This document shows positions 25,062-33,610 of a stretch of DNA of 64,000 nucleotides, in pieces. The notes under the pieces were generated by a model. The model was not told where the DNA came from and made no database searches. It saw only the letters and a program-made list of their open reading frames with translations. Source of the DNA: Arthrobacter sp. MSA 4-2 (lineage in GTDB: Bacteria > Actinomycetota > Actinomycetes > Actinomycetales > Micrococcaceae); contig NZ_JAEKGC010000008.1 in assembly GCF_016405885.1 (NCBI RefSeq), forward strand, positions 1 to 64,000, read 5' to 3'. The position numbers were made by a program, and so were the translations under genes. The first letter of the stretch is position 1, and the number at the start of each line of letters is the position of its first letter.

Positions 25062-25797
25062 ACGGCTCAGCATAGGTCCAGGCGAGGTCGGGGTAGGTCC
25101 GTTCGGGCAGTTCGACGTTCCAGTACCGGGCCCGGCCCTTGTACGGGCAGATCGAGAGGGTGTCACTGGGAGCAAGCGGCACCCGGACGGCGTCCGCCGG
25201 GAAGTAATAGCGCACGGGCAGCATCGTCTCGAACACCAGCAGCGGGCGGTTCGTCGAGGCGAGCGTGTGCCCGTCGAGCCGCAGCTCGACCTCAAGGGAA
25301 CTGCGCCGCCGATCGACCCGCCAGTAGGGATCCCGCGGATGCCCGATGATCTCCTCATCCTCTTCAAGCCACGCATCGAGCGAGTCGAAGGAAAAAATGA
25401 CGTAATCCCGAAGGTCGGCATCGTCCGGGCGGAACGCCTCGGCGGCCTCGCCACTTCCGGGCATCCGCGCCTTCAGGGCAACGCCGGAGCCGGCATGGAC
25501 CCGGAACGGGACGGTGGGACTCAGCACCGGAGCGCTCGTGGCGACGTCGGGAAGTTCAATCTGCGCCTCGGTGCCCGACGCGGCCGGCGCGGAGTCCTCC
25601 GGCACCAGCTCGCAGGCGACGTCCCCCACCGGCACAGCATAGGTGGGAAGGACACGCCGTGGTTCCCAGACGAGCAACGCCTTCCGGCTGTCAAAAAGGG
25701 TCTGGCCATCGAGCATCCCCCGGATGCGCTTGGCGGTCGGTTCATACCGCAGCTCCCCCAGATGCCGGCCCAGGAGGTCCCTGATGCGTACGCCCAT
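24955..25797 (-). CDS. Tandem DUF427 protein
   Basis: A 280-aa protein with two DUF427 modules. The first (about 10-110) holds KRIRGMLDGQTLFDSRKALLVWEPRRVLPTYAVP. The second (about 160-265) holds LRLDGHTLASTNRPLLVFETMLPVRYYFPADAVR, then CPYKGRARYWNVE and DLAWTYAEPF. DUF427 proteins are beta-rich and of unknown function. The ATG at 25797 has GGAGGG 12 bases upstream; a GTG at 25842 would add a basic, unconserved tail. It is convergent with ctaG and overlaps its end. A single-module paralogue is at 36,263. Confidence 0.82.
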   Translation of the reverse strand: MGVRIRDLLGRHLGELRYEPTAKRIRGMLDGQTLFDSRKALLVWEPRRVLPTYAVPVGDVACELVPEDSAPAASGTEAQIELPDVATSAPVLSPTVPFRVHAGSGVALKARMPGSGEAAEAFRPDDADLRDYVIFSFDSLDAWLEEDEEIIGHPRDPYWRVDRRRSSLEVELRLDGHTLASTNRPLLVFETMLPVRYYFPADAVRVPLAPSDTLSICPYKGRARYWNVELPERTYPDLAWTYAEPFIETADLQGLVCFFEERADLLLDGVPQPRRRTPWS

Positions 25798-25920
25798 CCT
25801 CTTTCGCCACCCTCCGCGATGATGATCCTGAGCCCGGGACACCGGAGACCGGACCGCACTTCAGCCTACGCCGGTTCCTTCCAGTGTGCCCCTGATGGGG
25901 CGTTCGCTTCCCGGGCGGGC

Positions 25921-26550
25921 TCAGGGGCACGCGTCGGCCGCGAGGGTAATGCCGAAGTCGTAGGTCAGCGTGTAGCTGCGGAGTCCGGTGGAGTAGGTGA
26001 TCCGGGCGCCCTCGGTGACGCCGCCGCCCCCGCCGGCACCATCGGTGACCGCCAGGATGAGGTTCCCGGTGGCCCCGGCGGGAAGTTCGCTCCCCACGGC
26101 CGGCTCGGCCGCGGCCCACCACCGGCGATGCTGGTCGTCGCGCGGAACTGTCGACCCGGCACCGAAGGTGGCACCGGCTCCCTCCGGCACCATCAGCAGG
26201 TGCGCCTCGACGAGGTGAAGGCCCCGCGGCTCCTGCAGTTCGACTTTCTCCAGCGTCACGGGGTGCCGCGAGCTGTTCAGCAGGAAGATCTGGCCCGCCG
26301 CCGCATGGCCCTCGACCGGCTTCGGCATGCACACACCTGCACCCGAGTCATGGGTCTTTCCCAGCGGTCCGGGATCAAGCAGCCAGGCGGCGGCCAATCC
26401 CGCAGCGGCAAGCCCCACTGCTGGGAGGACCCTTCGGGACAATGCCTTTCGGGATAAGGCCTTTCGGAAGGGCGGAGGAAGGGGTAGTGGCGGAGCGCCC
26501 GAGGCCCCGCCAACCGTTGGAACCGTGCCGGTCCCTTGCCCTGCGCTCAT
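25921..26550 (-). CDS. Membrane-anchored hypothetical protein
   Basis: A 209-aa protein with a basic N-terminus, one membrane segment (RRVLPAVGLAAAGLAAAWLL, about 43-62) and an exported domain. The exported part begins near KTHDSGAGVCMPKP and has beta strands such as FLLNSSRHPVTLEKVELQEPRGLHLVEAHLL and ARITYSTGLRSYTLTYDFGITL. This resembles immunoglobulin-like exported domains, but no family is recognised. The motif RKALSRKALSRR comes from a short DNA duplication near 26,440-26,465. GAGGGG precedes the ATG. Only two cysteines remain in the exported domain, possibly a disulfide. Confidence 0.6.
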   Translation of the reverse strand: MSAGQGTGTVPTVGGASGAPPLPLPPPFRKALSRKALSRRVLPAVGLAAAGLAAAWLLDPGPLGKTHDSGAGVCMPKPVEGHAAAGQIFLLNSSRHPVTLEKVELQEPRGLHLVEAHLLMVPEGAGATFGAGSTVPRDDQHRRWWAAAEPAVGSELPAGATGNLILAVTDGAGGGGGVTEGARITYSTGLRSYTLTYDFGITLAADACP

Positions 26551-26695
26551 GGCTTCCCCTCGTGCCCGGATGAGTCGGCGGTACGCGCCGGACGGCCACC
26601 GGACCGCCCGGTGTGCCGAAGCATAACGGCACGGGCGCCGAAAGCCTACGGTCCGGGCCGCCGGCCCCTGACTCCCGCCGCGGGGAGCGGGTATC

Positions 26696-27532
26696 GTGTG
26701 GCTGGTGGAGATGCCAACCCATTCAGTCCTCCCCGCGGGGACAGCATCCGGCAGCCGGCCGGGCAGCACCGGCGCCGGGGTACCGCCGGCGTCCGATGGC
26801 CGCCGGAGGCTCCTGGCCCGGCGGATCCGTCTCCTGGTGGCGGCCACCATCACCTACAACGCAATTGAAGCGGTGGTGGCGCTCGGCGCCGGAACCGTCG
26901 CCTCGTCCGGAGCGCTGCTGGCGTTCGGGCTCGACTCGGTGGTCGAGGTGCTCTCCGCAGCGGCCGTGGCCTGGCAGTTCGCCGGACCCGACCCCGAGGC
27001 CCGCGAACCGAAGGCGCTGCGGTTCATTGCGTTCTCCTTTTTCGGATTGGCCGCCTTTGTCACGATTGACGCGGTGCGCGCGCTCGCCGGCGGCAGCGAA
27101 GCCCAGCACTCGCCGGTCGGCATCGCCCTGGCCGCGGCCAGCCTCGTGGTGATGCCGTTTCTGTCCCTGGCGCAGCGCCGGGCCGGACGTGAGCTCGGGT
27201 CCCGCTCCGCCGTAGCGGACTCGAAACAGACCCTGCTGTGCACCTACCTCTCCGCCGTCCTGCTCGGAGGGCTGCTGCTCAACTCCACGCTGGGGTGGTC
27301 CTGGGCCGATCCGATCGCAGCGCTGATTATCGCCGCGGTTGCCCTAAAGGAGGGCTGGGAGGCGTGGAAGGGGGACACCTGCTGCGCGGTGCCGATGGCA
27401 TCGGCGGCGGAACCGGCGACGGAACCGGCGGGCCGGACAGCCGCCGGCCCGGGGGAGGGGCCGGTCCCGGTAGCCACCGAAGCGCCGTCGTCGTCCTGTT
27501 GCCCCGGCAAACCGGCGGAACCCTCTCAATGA
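26696..27532 (+). CDS. Cation transporter of the CDF-like family
   Basis: A 278-aa protein with five to six membrane helices. TITYNAIEAVVALGAG and FGLDSVVEVLSA contain the metal-binding acidic pair of cation diffusion facilitators, and VADSKQTLLCTYLSAVLLGG and WADPIAALIIA form the matching second half. The C-terminus carries CC and SSCCPG clusters, suggesting a metal-binding tail. It is expected to export a divalent metal. GGGGAG precedes the GTG at 26696, while the ATG at 26711 lacks a usable site. Its stop overlaps the aldolase start by four bases (ATGA). Confidence 0.78.
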   Translation: MWLVEMPTHSVLPAGTASGSRPGSTGAGVPPASDGRRRLLARRIRLLVAATITYNAIEAVVALGAGTVASSGALLAFGLDSVVEVLSAAAVAWQFAGPDPEAREPKALRFIAFSFFGLAAFVTIDAVRALAGGSEAQHSPVGIALAAASLVVMPFLSLAQRRAGRELGSRSAVADSKQTLLCTYLSAVLLGGLLLNSTLGWSWADPIAALIIAAVALKEGWEAWKGDTCCAVPMASAAEPATEPAGRTAAGPGEGPVPVATEAPSSSCCPGKPAEPSQ

Positions 27533-28281
27533 ACGCCATCGGTCCCGGCTCGTCAGGAGTCTGGTGCTTCCGAGACGACGTGGACACCGTTCTTGCGCTG
27601 GCCCGGTCGGGTTTCGACTGGGTGGCGCTCGACGCCCAGCACGGCAGGTTCGACCGGCGCTCGCTGATCGACAACGGGCGCGCCCTGGCCGGTGCCGGTC
27701 TCGCCTTCGCGGTCCGCACCGCGGGCCCCGACCCGTCCGGCATCGGACTGGCCCTCGATGCCGGCGCTTCCGCGGTGATCGTTCCCCAGATCGACACCCC
27801 CGACGAGGCACGCTGGGTGGTGGACGCCGGCAGGTATCCGCCGCAGGGCTCCCGCAGCTGGGGCCCGCTGGCTCCGCTTTGGGGTCATGAGGCGGCACCG
27901 CCTGCTGCGGCTGTTCCCCAGCTCGGTGTCATGATCGAATCCGCAGCGGCGCTGGAAAACGTCGGCGCGATTGCCGAGGTGCCCGGCGTCGACCTCCTGT
28001 TCGTCGGGCCGTTCGACCTTGCCCTGTCGCTGGGCACCACCGTCGACGCCCTGCTGGCCGAAAAAGACGGGCCTTTGGTCGAAATTGCCGCCGCGTCGTC
28101 CGCGGCCGGGAAGGCGGCAGGGATCTTCGCCGGCGATCCGGAGCGCGCCCGTATCCTGCGGGCCCGCGGCTTCGACCGGATCGCGGTCGCGACGGACTCC
28201 GGCGTCATCGCGGCAGGCGCACGCGCTATCCTCGGCGGACCCTGCCCTGACCGCCCTGACCGCACTGACCAGACGGCATGA
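27529..28281 (+). CDS. HpcH/HpaI-family aldolase
   Basis: A 250-aa TIM-barrel aldolase. The conserved FDWVALDAQHGRFDRRSLID, ALDAGASAVIVPQIDTPDEARWVVDAGRYPPQGSRSWGP and IESAAALENV are the HpcH/HpaI set (metal ligands Glu and Asp, His for catalysis). VDLLFVGPFDLALSLG follows. Members cleave 4-hydroxy-2-ketoacids to pyruvate and an aldehyde. The start overlaps the transporter stop (ATGA), so the two are translated together; why a metal exporter is coupled to it is unclear. The 3' end contains a 9-base triplicated repeat (28245-28271). Confidence 0.85.
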   Translation: MNAIGPGSSGVWCFRDDVDTVLALARSGFDWVALDAQHGRFDRRSLIDNGRALAGAGLAFAVRTAGPDPSGIGLALDAGASAVIVPQIDTPDEARWVVDAGRYPPQGSRSWGPLAPLWGHEAAPPAAAVPQLGVMIESAAALENVGAIAEVPGVDLLFVGPFDLALSLGTTVDALLAEKDGPLVEIAAASSAAGKAAGIFAGDPERARILRARGFDRIAVATDSGVIAAGARAILGGPCPDRPDRTDQTA

Positions 28282-28403
28282 CCAGCCAGCAGTGGGGCAG
28301 TGGGCCCGGACCTAAGCAGCGGGCCCGGAGCGAAGGGGCGCGTTCTTAAGTGATGGCGCTGAGCCGCCGGTGGCCAGAAATTTGTGGCGGCCTAAGCGCG
28401 CCC

Positions 28404-28688
28404 TTAGGTGCAGTAGAACCAGCCGGGCGGCCGCCACCCGGAGGGGACCTCGTGTCCGCGGGCCGTCCCGCAGCGCGTACACGTGTAGAAGGTCTGTGCC
28501 GGCTCCGTACCTCCGTCCGGCGCCTTTGCGCCCGGCAGGTAGGAGGAATAGATCAGGAAGCTATCCGTGCCGCACTGCGGGCAGGAAGGAACCTGTGCCC
28601 GCGGCGTCGGGGTCTGTTGAAGTGGGCTTTGTTGGGTTGGGGCGGGCCGGTTACGGGGCGCCGTGAGTGCGCCGTTGGAGGAGGGCAT
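28404..28688 (-). CDS. Small zinc-ribbon protein
   Basis: A 94-aa protein whose C-terminal half has two CxxC knuckles, CPQCG and CTRCG, followed by PPGWFYCT. This is a zinc-binding ribbon, similar to hypothetical actinobacterial zinc-ribbon proteins. The N-terminal 30 residues are Pro/Gln-rich and low complexity. The start is uncertain: an ATG at 28688 is chosen, but an open frame extends to 28799 with no clear ribosome-binding site. Confidence 0.55.
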   Translation of the reverse strand: MPSSNGALTAPRNRPAPTQQSPLQQTPTPRAQVPSCPQCGTDSFLIYSSYLPGAKAPDGGTEPAQTFYTCTRCGTARGHEVPSGWRPPGWFYCT

Positions 28689-28881
28689 GGAAGCGGCGTC
28701 CGATCCTATGGTTTTTCGGTTCTGCGGATCCGGGAATCCGGGACCCACACTGGAGTGTCGACCAGCGGTCCGGTATGAGACCGGACCGGTCCCCTGCATC
28801 AGTATCGTCTTCCTGGGCAGCAGACAGGAGGGCCATTGGTCCCGACTAGCCGTCTACCGGCCGGCGTCGGCTGACATTAGC

Positions 28882-28910
28882 TTGACGGGATCGGTGACCT
28901 TCGGCCCTAC
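28882..28910 (+). promoter_or_regulatory. Candidate promoter/DosR-like box of the universal stress gene
   Basis: TTGACG (28882-28887) resembles a -35. Next to it GTGACCTTCGGCCCTAC (28894-28910) resembles the GGGAC…GGCCCT half-palindrome of DosR/DevR dormancy boxes. Universal stress genes are typical DosR targets. The match is by eye only. Confidence 0.3.
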
Positions 28911-28985
28911 GCGGCGATGTGCGACGGGGTCACCCTGTGAGGACGGGCCACCGAGGACGGAAAGACCGCTGCGGAAGGAAAAGCT

Positions 28986-29423
28986 ATGGAGCGTGGGGTT
29001 CGGGGACGCGTTGTGGTGGGCCTTGATGGCTCCCCCCAGTCGGTAAAAGCGCTACGTCTTGCCGCGCGGATCGCTCCCGCCTTGGACGCTGACATCACAA
29101 CGGTGGGCGCTTGGGAGTACCCGGAGGAGTACGCCGGCTATGTCCCCCTGGGAAGCGACAACTTCGCCGAAGTGACAAAGAAACGGATGGACGACGCCAT
29201 TGCCGAGGCCTTCGGTGAGGAGGTCCCCGCTCAGCTTGAGCGGAAGGTGGTGTTCGGGCGGCCCTCTAAGGTCCTGGTGCGGGAGGGCAGGGATGCCGAC
29301 CTCCTGATCGTGGGGCGACGCGGACACGGCGGCTTCCGCGGCCTGCTTTTGGGCTCGGTCAGCGCCGCCTGTGTGTCACACGCGGCGTGTCCGGTGTTGG
29401 TCGTCCACGAGGAGTCGGACTAG
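28986..29423 (+). CDS. Universal stress protein (UspA family)
   Basis: A 145-aa single-domain Usp. VVVGLDGSPQSVKALRLAARIAP forms the first strand and helix, and GRRGHGGFRGLLLGSVSAACVSHAACPVLVV contains the ATP-binding GxxGxxxxxxxxxGS motif. ATP-binding Usp proteins accumulate in hypoxia and stationary phase in actinobacteria. AAGGAAAAGCT precedes the ATG. It is convergent with the SDR gene. Confidence 0.92.
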   Translation: MERGVRGRVVVGLDGSPQSVKALRLAARIAPALDADITTVGAWEYPEEYAGYVPLGSDNFAEVTKKRMDDAIAEAFGEEVPAQLERKVVFGRPSKVLVREGRDADLLIVGRRGHGGFRGLLLGSVSAACVSHAACPVLVVHEESD

Positions 29424-29461
29424 CGCTCCCGTGCCGGCCCGGCGGTGCCGCCACGGTGAAG

Positions 29462-30370
29462 TCACTGGCAGGCAGACCCGCCGGCGTCCTCCGCGCGGTC
29501 GAAGGGATTGGGGAAGGCCGCCGTCGGGGCTCCGGTGATGGCCTGGCGGTTGGAGGAGGGCAGGTGGCCGTGCTCGTCGCGCACCCCGTAGGCCGCGGCC
29601 GCCTCGGCGGCGACCAGGGCAAGGCCGCTGAGGCGCAGCACGTCCGGGTCGGCGGCCAGCGCGGAGACCGTCCGCCCGACGAACAGCGGAGTCTCCCGGT
29701 TGGTCTCGTGCTCAAAATACTGAAGGTTGGCGACTACGCTCTCGGTGAGGACAAGCCCCGGATAGAGGGCGATCGAGGCGACACCGTGGTCCCGAAGGTC
29801 GACGGCCATGTCGGCGGCCAGCCGGTCGATGGCCGCGTGGGCGACGCCGTAGGGAACCGGAGGGACAAAGACCTGCCCAGCGAAGGAGGAAAGGGTGATG
29901 ATCAGGCCCCTCCCGGCGCGGACCATCAGCGGCGCGGCGAGGGACGAGGCGGCGTAGTGCGCCCGCAGGCCCGCCCGGTGCATCGAATCCCAGAGGCCGA
30001 GAGGCTGTTCCCAGAACGGGCCGGGATTGAACTCACTGCCGTCGGTGAACCGCTCGTACCCGCCCCAGGCGGTGTTGGCGAGGACGTCAAGCCGGCCCTG
30101 CTCCGACTCGATGCGGGCGAAAGCCTCGGTGAGTTGGTCGTCGTCGGTGACATCCAGGCGCAGCGGGATGCCGGTGCCGCCGGCCTCGGTGACGAGCCGT
30201 GCGGTTTCGGTAATGGTCCCGGGCATCCGCGAGGACGCGGTCCCCTCCTCGGTGGTGCGTCCGCCGACGTAGACGGTGGCACCGGCTTCACCGAAGGCGT
30301 GGGCGATGCCGCGCCCTACGCCGCGGCTGGCCCCAGTGACGAAGACGATCTGCCGGGCGGTGCTGGTCAT
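29462..30370 (-). CDS. SDR-family oxidoreductase (DHRS1-like) with altered catalytic tetrad
   Basis: A 302-aa Rossmann enzyme. TGASRGVGRG (12-21) is the cofactor motif and LDVTDD the adenine-contact site. The catalytic Ser is in ITLSSFAG and Tyr174 in PYGVAH. Residue 178, which is Lys in the YxxxK motif of SDRs, is His, coded by CAC. The C-terminal extension is typical of the DHRS1-like group. Activity without the lysine is uncertain; the substitution is real in the DNA as given. Neighbouring genes do not indicate a substrate. Confidence 0.85.
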   Translation of the reverse strand: MTSTARQIVFVTGASRGVGRGIAHAFGEAGATVYVGGRTTEEGTASSRMPGTITETARLVTEAGGTGIPLRLDVTDDDQLTEAFARIESEQGRLDVLANTAWGGYERFTDGSEFNPGPFWEQPLGLWDSMHRAGLRAHYAASSLAAPLMVRAGRGLIITLSSFAGQVFVPPVPYGVAHAAIDRLAADMAVDLRDHGVASIALYPGLVLTESVVANLQYFEHETNRETPLFVGRTVSALAADPDVLRLSGLALVAAEAAAAYGVRDEHGHLPSSNRQAITGAPTAAFPNPFDRAEDAGGSACQ

Positions 30371-30444
30371 GGGGCTCCCTCGTCGGTGGTGCTGGCTACC
30401 GCACCAGCATGGCGCACCTCACTCCGGGGACCAACCCGGACGGG

Positions 30445-31545
30445 TCAGGGCCCGGTGTTGGGGGTGGTCCCGGCCACCGGTGCGCCGCCGGAGAGCACGG
30501 TGGCGAGGTCGAAGCTTACGGGTTCCTCAAGCTGGCCGAAGGTGCAGGAGGCCGGATCCCGGTCCGGACGCCAGCGGTTGAACTGGGCGGTGTGGCGGAA
30601 CCGCTCGCCCTCCATGTGGTCGTAGCGGACCTCGAGGACCCGCTCGGGGCGCAGGGGAGTGAAGGACAGGTCTCGGCCGGCGGCCCAGCGGCTGCCTTCG
30701 GCGTTGAACGGGGTGCGGATTCCGTCGTCCTCCCGGGCGGCGGCCCAGGGGTGCTCCTCCGGCGAGGTGACCAGGGGCTGCAACTCCCGGAACAGCTCCC
30801 GGCGGCGGGCGGCGGTGAAGGCACCGACCACCCCGACGGCCATCAGGTCCCCGTCGTCGGTGTAGAGCCCCAGGAGCAGGGAACCGATGCCTTCGGCGTC
30901 GGCCTTGTGGGTGCGGTAGCCGGCCACCACGCAGTCGGCGGTGCGCTCGTGCTTGACCTTGAACATCGCGCGCTTGTTTGGCTCGTAGTGCCCGTCGAGC
31001 GGCTTGGCGACGACCCCGTCCAGGCCGGCGCCCTCGAACTGGGAGAACCACTCGCCGGCGACGGCGGAGTCGGCGGAGGCGGGCGTGAGGTGCACGGGCG
31101 GTCGGGCGGCGGCCAAGTGCTTCTCCAGCAGTGCCCGGCGTTCCCGGAAGGGCCTGCCTGTGAGGTCCTCGTCATCGAGGGCGAGCAGGTCGAACGCGAC
31201 GAAGTGGGCAGGGGTCTCGCGGGCCAGCAGTGCGACGCGGCTCGCCGCGGGATGGATGCGCTGCTGGAGCGCTTCGAAGTCGAGCCGCGCCCCGCTGACG
31301 ACGATCAGTTCACCGTCGAGGACGCAGCGGTCCGGGAGGTTGGCCCGGACCGCCTCGACCACCTCGGGGAAGTACCGGGTCATCGGGTTGCCGTTGCGGG
31401 AGCCGATCTCGACCTCGTCCCCGTCGCGGAAGACGATGGAGCGGAACCCGTCCCACTTCGGCTCATACAGCAGTTCGCCCTCGGGGATCCGGGCAACTGA
31501 CTTGGCCAGCATCGGGGTCACCGGCGGCATCACGGGTAGCTGCAT
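30445..31545 (-). CDS. ligC: ATP-dependent DNA ligase, LigC type
   Basis: A 366-aa ligase. Motif I, YEPKWDGFR, places the nucleotidylated lysine at residue 30. VEIGSRNGNPMTRYFPEVV (motif Ia), CVLDGELIV (motif III) and GLDGVVAKPLDGHY, with RAMFKVKHERTADCVV (motifs IV-V), complete the catalytic core. The OB-fold follows. The size (about 360 aa, no polymerase or nuclease domain) is that of mycobacterial LigC. These ligases act in DNA repair. No Ku gene is adjacent. GAGGAGA precedes the ATG at 31545. Confidence 0.9.
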   Translation of the reverse strand: MQLPVMPPVTPMLAKSVARIPEGELLYEPKWDGFRSIVFRDGDEVEIGSRNGNPMTRYFPEVVEAVRANLPDRCVLDGELIVVSGARLDFEALQQRIHPAASRVALLARETPAHFVAFDLLALDDEDLTGRPFRERRALLEKHLAAARPPVHLTPASADSAVAGEWFSQFEGAGLDGVVAKPLDGHYEPNKRAMFKVKHERTADCVVAGYRTHKADAEGIGSLLLGLYTDDGDLMAVGVVGAFTAARRRELFRELQPLVTSPEEHPWAAAREDDGIRTPFNAEGSRWAAGRDLSFTPLRPERVLEVRYDHMEGERFRHTAQFNRWRPDRDPASCTFGQLEEPVSFDLATVLSGGAPVAGTTPNTGP

Positions 31546-31598
31546 GCTGATCGTTCTCCTCGGAAGACGTGGCGGGGGTTGGAGTTCAGCGGTCGGGG

Positions 31599-32501
31599 TC
31601 AGGGGCTCAGGTCCGGTGCCCGGAAGGTGTCGCAGGCGTTGATGTCGCCGGTGCGGTAGCCCTCGAGGAACCAGGCCTGGCGCTGCTCGCTGGAGCCGTG
31701 GGTCCACACCTCGGGGTTGACCTGGCCGGTCGCCGCTTCCTGGATGCGGTCATCGCCAACAGCCGACGCCGCCGACAGCGCATCGCGCAGGTCCTCGGTG
31801 GTGAATTCCCGCAGGAAAGGCTCGCCCGACTCCGGGTCGGGGGTGCTGGAGGCGTGGGCGGCCCACAGGCCCGCGTAGCAGTCGGCCTGAAGTTCGACCC
31901 GAACGGCGCCGGACTCCGGCCCCTGGGGGTCCTGCCGGCCCGCCTCAAGGGTGTTGGTGAGGTTTTGGATGTGATGCCCGAACTCGTGAGCGATCACGTA
32001 CTCCTGCGCCAGCGGCCCCCCGGAGGATCCGAACCGGGTGACGAGGTCGTCGAAGAACGCGGTGTCGTAGTACGTCTGCTGGTCCACCGGGCAGTAGAAG
32101 GGCCCGACGGCGCTGGTGGCGCTGCCGCACCCGGTGTCCGTCTGGCCGCTGAATAGGGCCACCCCGGGCGCGCTGTACTCGACGCCGTACTGGTCCAGGT
32201 AGGGCAGCCAGAAGCTGTCGAGGCTTTCGGCGGTGGCGAGGATGCGGCAGTCGAGGCGTTCATTGGCGTCGGCGCCGGTCTGACACGAGGTGATCGCCTC
32301 CGGCGCGCCGGCACTGCTGCCCTGGCCCTGGCCGGTCCCGTCGTCGAGGCCGAGCTGGCCCACCACCTCGGGTCCGAACAGGAGGGAGAGGATCAACACC
32401 AGCCCGCCGCCGAGACCGCCGCCCACGGCCAGGCCACGGCCCCGGCCTCGCCGGTCGCTTACGCGTGAAGGGTCGAGGCGGACGTTGTCGTTGAAACTCA
32501 T
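31599..32501 (-). CDS. Membrane-anchored neutral zinc metallopeptidase (YpfJ family)
   Basis: A 300-aa protein. The start MSFNDNVRLDPSRVSDRRG is the family start; one membrane segment follows (LAVGGGLGGGLVLILSLLFGP, 24-44). The catalytic site is HEFGHH at 172-177 (YVIAHEFGHHIQN) with the third ligand Glu in RVELQADCYAGLWAAH. Cysteines at 85, 125 and 137 suggest extracytoplasmic disulfides. The function is unknown. It is preceded by a short region holding no strong ribosome-binding site and lies upstream of ligC in the same orientation. Confidence 0.88.
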   Translation of the reverse strand: MSFNDNVRLDPSRVSDRRGRGRGLAVGGGLGGGLVLILSLLFGPEVVGQLGLDDGTGQGQGSSAGAPEAITSCQTGADANERLDCRILATAESLDSFWLPYLDQYGVEYSAPGVALFSGQTDTGCGSATSAVGPFYCPVDQQTYYDTAFFDDLVTRFGSSGGPLAQEYVIAHEFGHHIQNLTNTLEAGRQDPQGPESGAVRVELQADCYAGLWAAHASSTPDPESGEPFLREFTTEDLRDALSAASAVGDDRIQEAATGQVNPEVWTHGSSEQRQAWFLEGYRTGDINACDTFRAPDLSP

Positions 32502-32726
32502 GAAACCAACCATAAGCCAACTGATGATTTTATGGATGGAGTGGTGCGGCGGCCGCGCCGCCCGGGAGCGGCATTGTGCCAGTGCAGCTCCGATGCACCA
32601 AGGGAAATTTAGCTTCGGCCCGGCGGCTTGCGGCCCCGCGGGCGCCGCGGACAATAAGGGTTACCGCCCTGCGGTCTCCCGGCTCGAGGGAGCCCTGCGT
32701 GCGCGGCCGACCCGAAGGAGATCCCC

Positions 32727-33602
32727 GTGAACCTGCTGCACTCGATGGTCGAAGCCCTTGAGAAATTCAAGCCCCTCGATACCGTCGCAGCGCCGGTCGC
32801 CTCGGCCGTTGAGAAGACCCTGAGGCCGCGCCTCCTGCGCAACGCCCTGAGCGGCACGGCCCTGGGGCACCGGCTGCACCCGGTCCTGACCGACATCCCC
32901 ACCGGGGCCTGGACCATGGCGACGCTGCTCGACCTGGTGGGCGGACGGGACTCGGAGCACTCGGCGGACCTCCTCGTGGGGGTGGGTATCGCCTCCGCCG
33001 TGCCGACGGCGCTCACCGGAGCGAACGACTGGGCGGACACCGTCGGCAAGGACAGCCGGGTGGGCCTGGTCCACGCTATCGGGAACAGCACCGCCCTGAC
33101 CCTCTACAGCCTGTCGGCGGTGGCCCGGCGCCGGGGCAGCCGCACCGCCGGCACCCTGCTAGGCGTCGGCGGGTGCGGGGCCCTGCTGTTCAGCGCCTAC
33201 CTGGGCGGGCACCTAAGCTATGCGCGCGGCGTCAACGTCAACCGCACCGCCTGGCGGGAAGGCCCCGAGGCGTGGACGCCGGTGCTGACCGACGGGGAGC
33301 TGGCCGACGGCGAGCGCCGGGTGGTGGAGGCCGACGGTGTCTCGATCCTGCTGTACCGCGACGGCGGAACCGTCCGCGCCATGGACAGCGTGTGCAGCCA
33401 CCTTGGCGGCCCGCTCGAGGAGGGCGAGATCGCCGATGGCTGCGTCACCTGTCCCTGGCACGGCAGTACCTTCCGGTTCGATGACGGAACCGTGGTCCGC
33501 GGCCCGGCGAGCAACCCGCAGCCCGTGTACGAGGCGCGGGTCGACGACGGCATGATCACCGTCCGCCGGGCCGCTGCGGAGGAGAGCATCAGCTCCTCCT
33601 AG
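32727..33602 (+). CDS. DUF2231–Rieske [2Fe-2S] membrane protein
   Basis: A 291-aa two-domain protein. The N-terminal part is a DUF2231 membrane domain with about four helices (GHRLHPVLTDIPTGAWTMATLLDLVGG, 48-74; GANDWADT, 98-105). The C-terminal part (about 185-285) is a Rieske domain with CSHLGG (Cys223, His225) and CPWHG (Cys242, His245). It should transfer electrons at the membrane; the partner is unknown. The GTG start has AAGGAG at the right distance. It converges on the DHA2 exporter gene. Confidence 0.88.
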   Translation: MNLLHSMVEALEKFKPLDTVAAPVASAVEKTLRPRLLRNALSGTALGHRLHPVLTDIPTGAWTMATLLDLVGGRDSEHSADLLVGVGIASAVPTALTGANDWADTVGKDSRVGLVHAIGNSTALTLYSLSAVARRRGSRTAGTLLGVGGCGALLFSAYLGGHLSYARGVNVNRTAWREGPEAWTPVLTDGELADGERRVVEADGVSILLYRDGGTVRAMDSVCSHLGGPLEEGEIADGCVTCPWHGSTFRFDDGTVVRGPASNPQPVYEARVDDGMITVRRAAAEESISSS

Positions 33603-33610
33603 GCCGGAGC

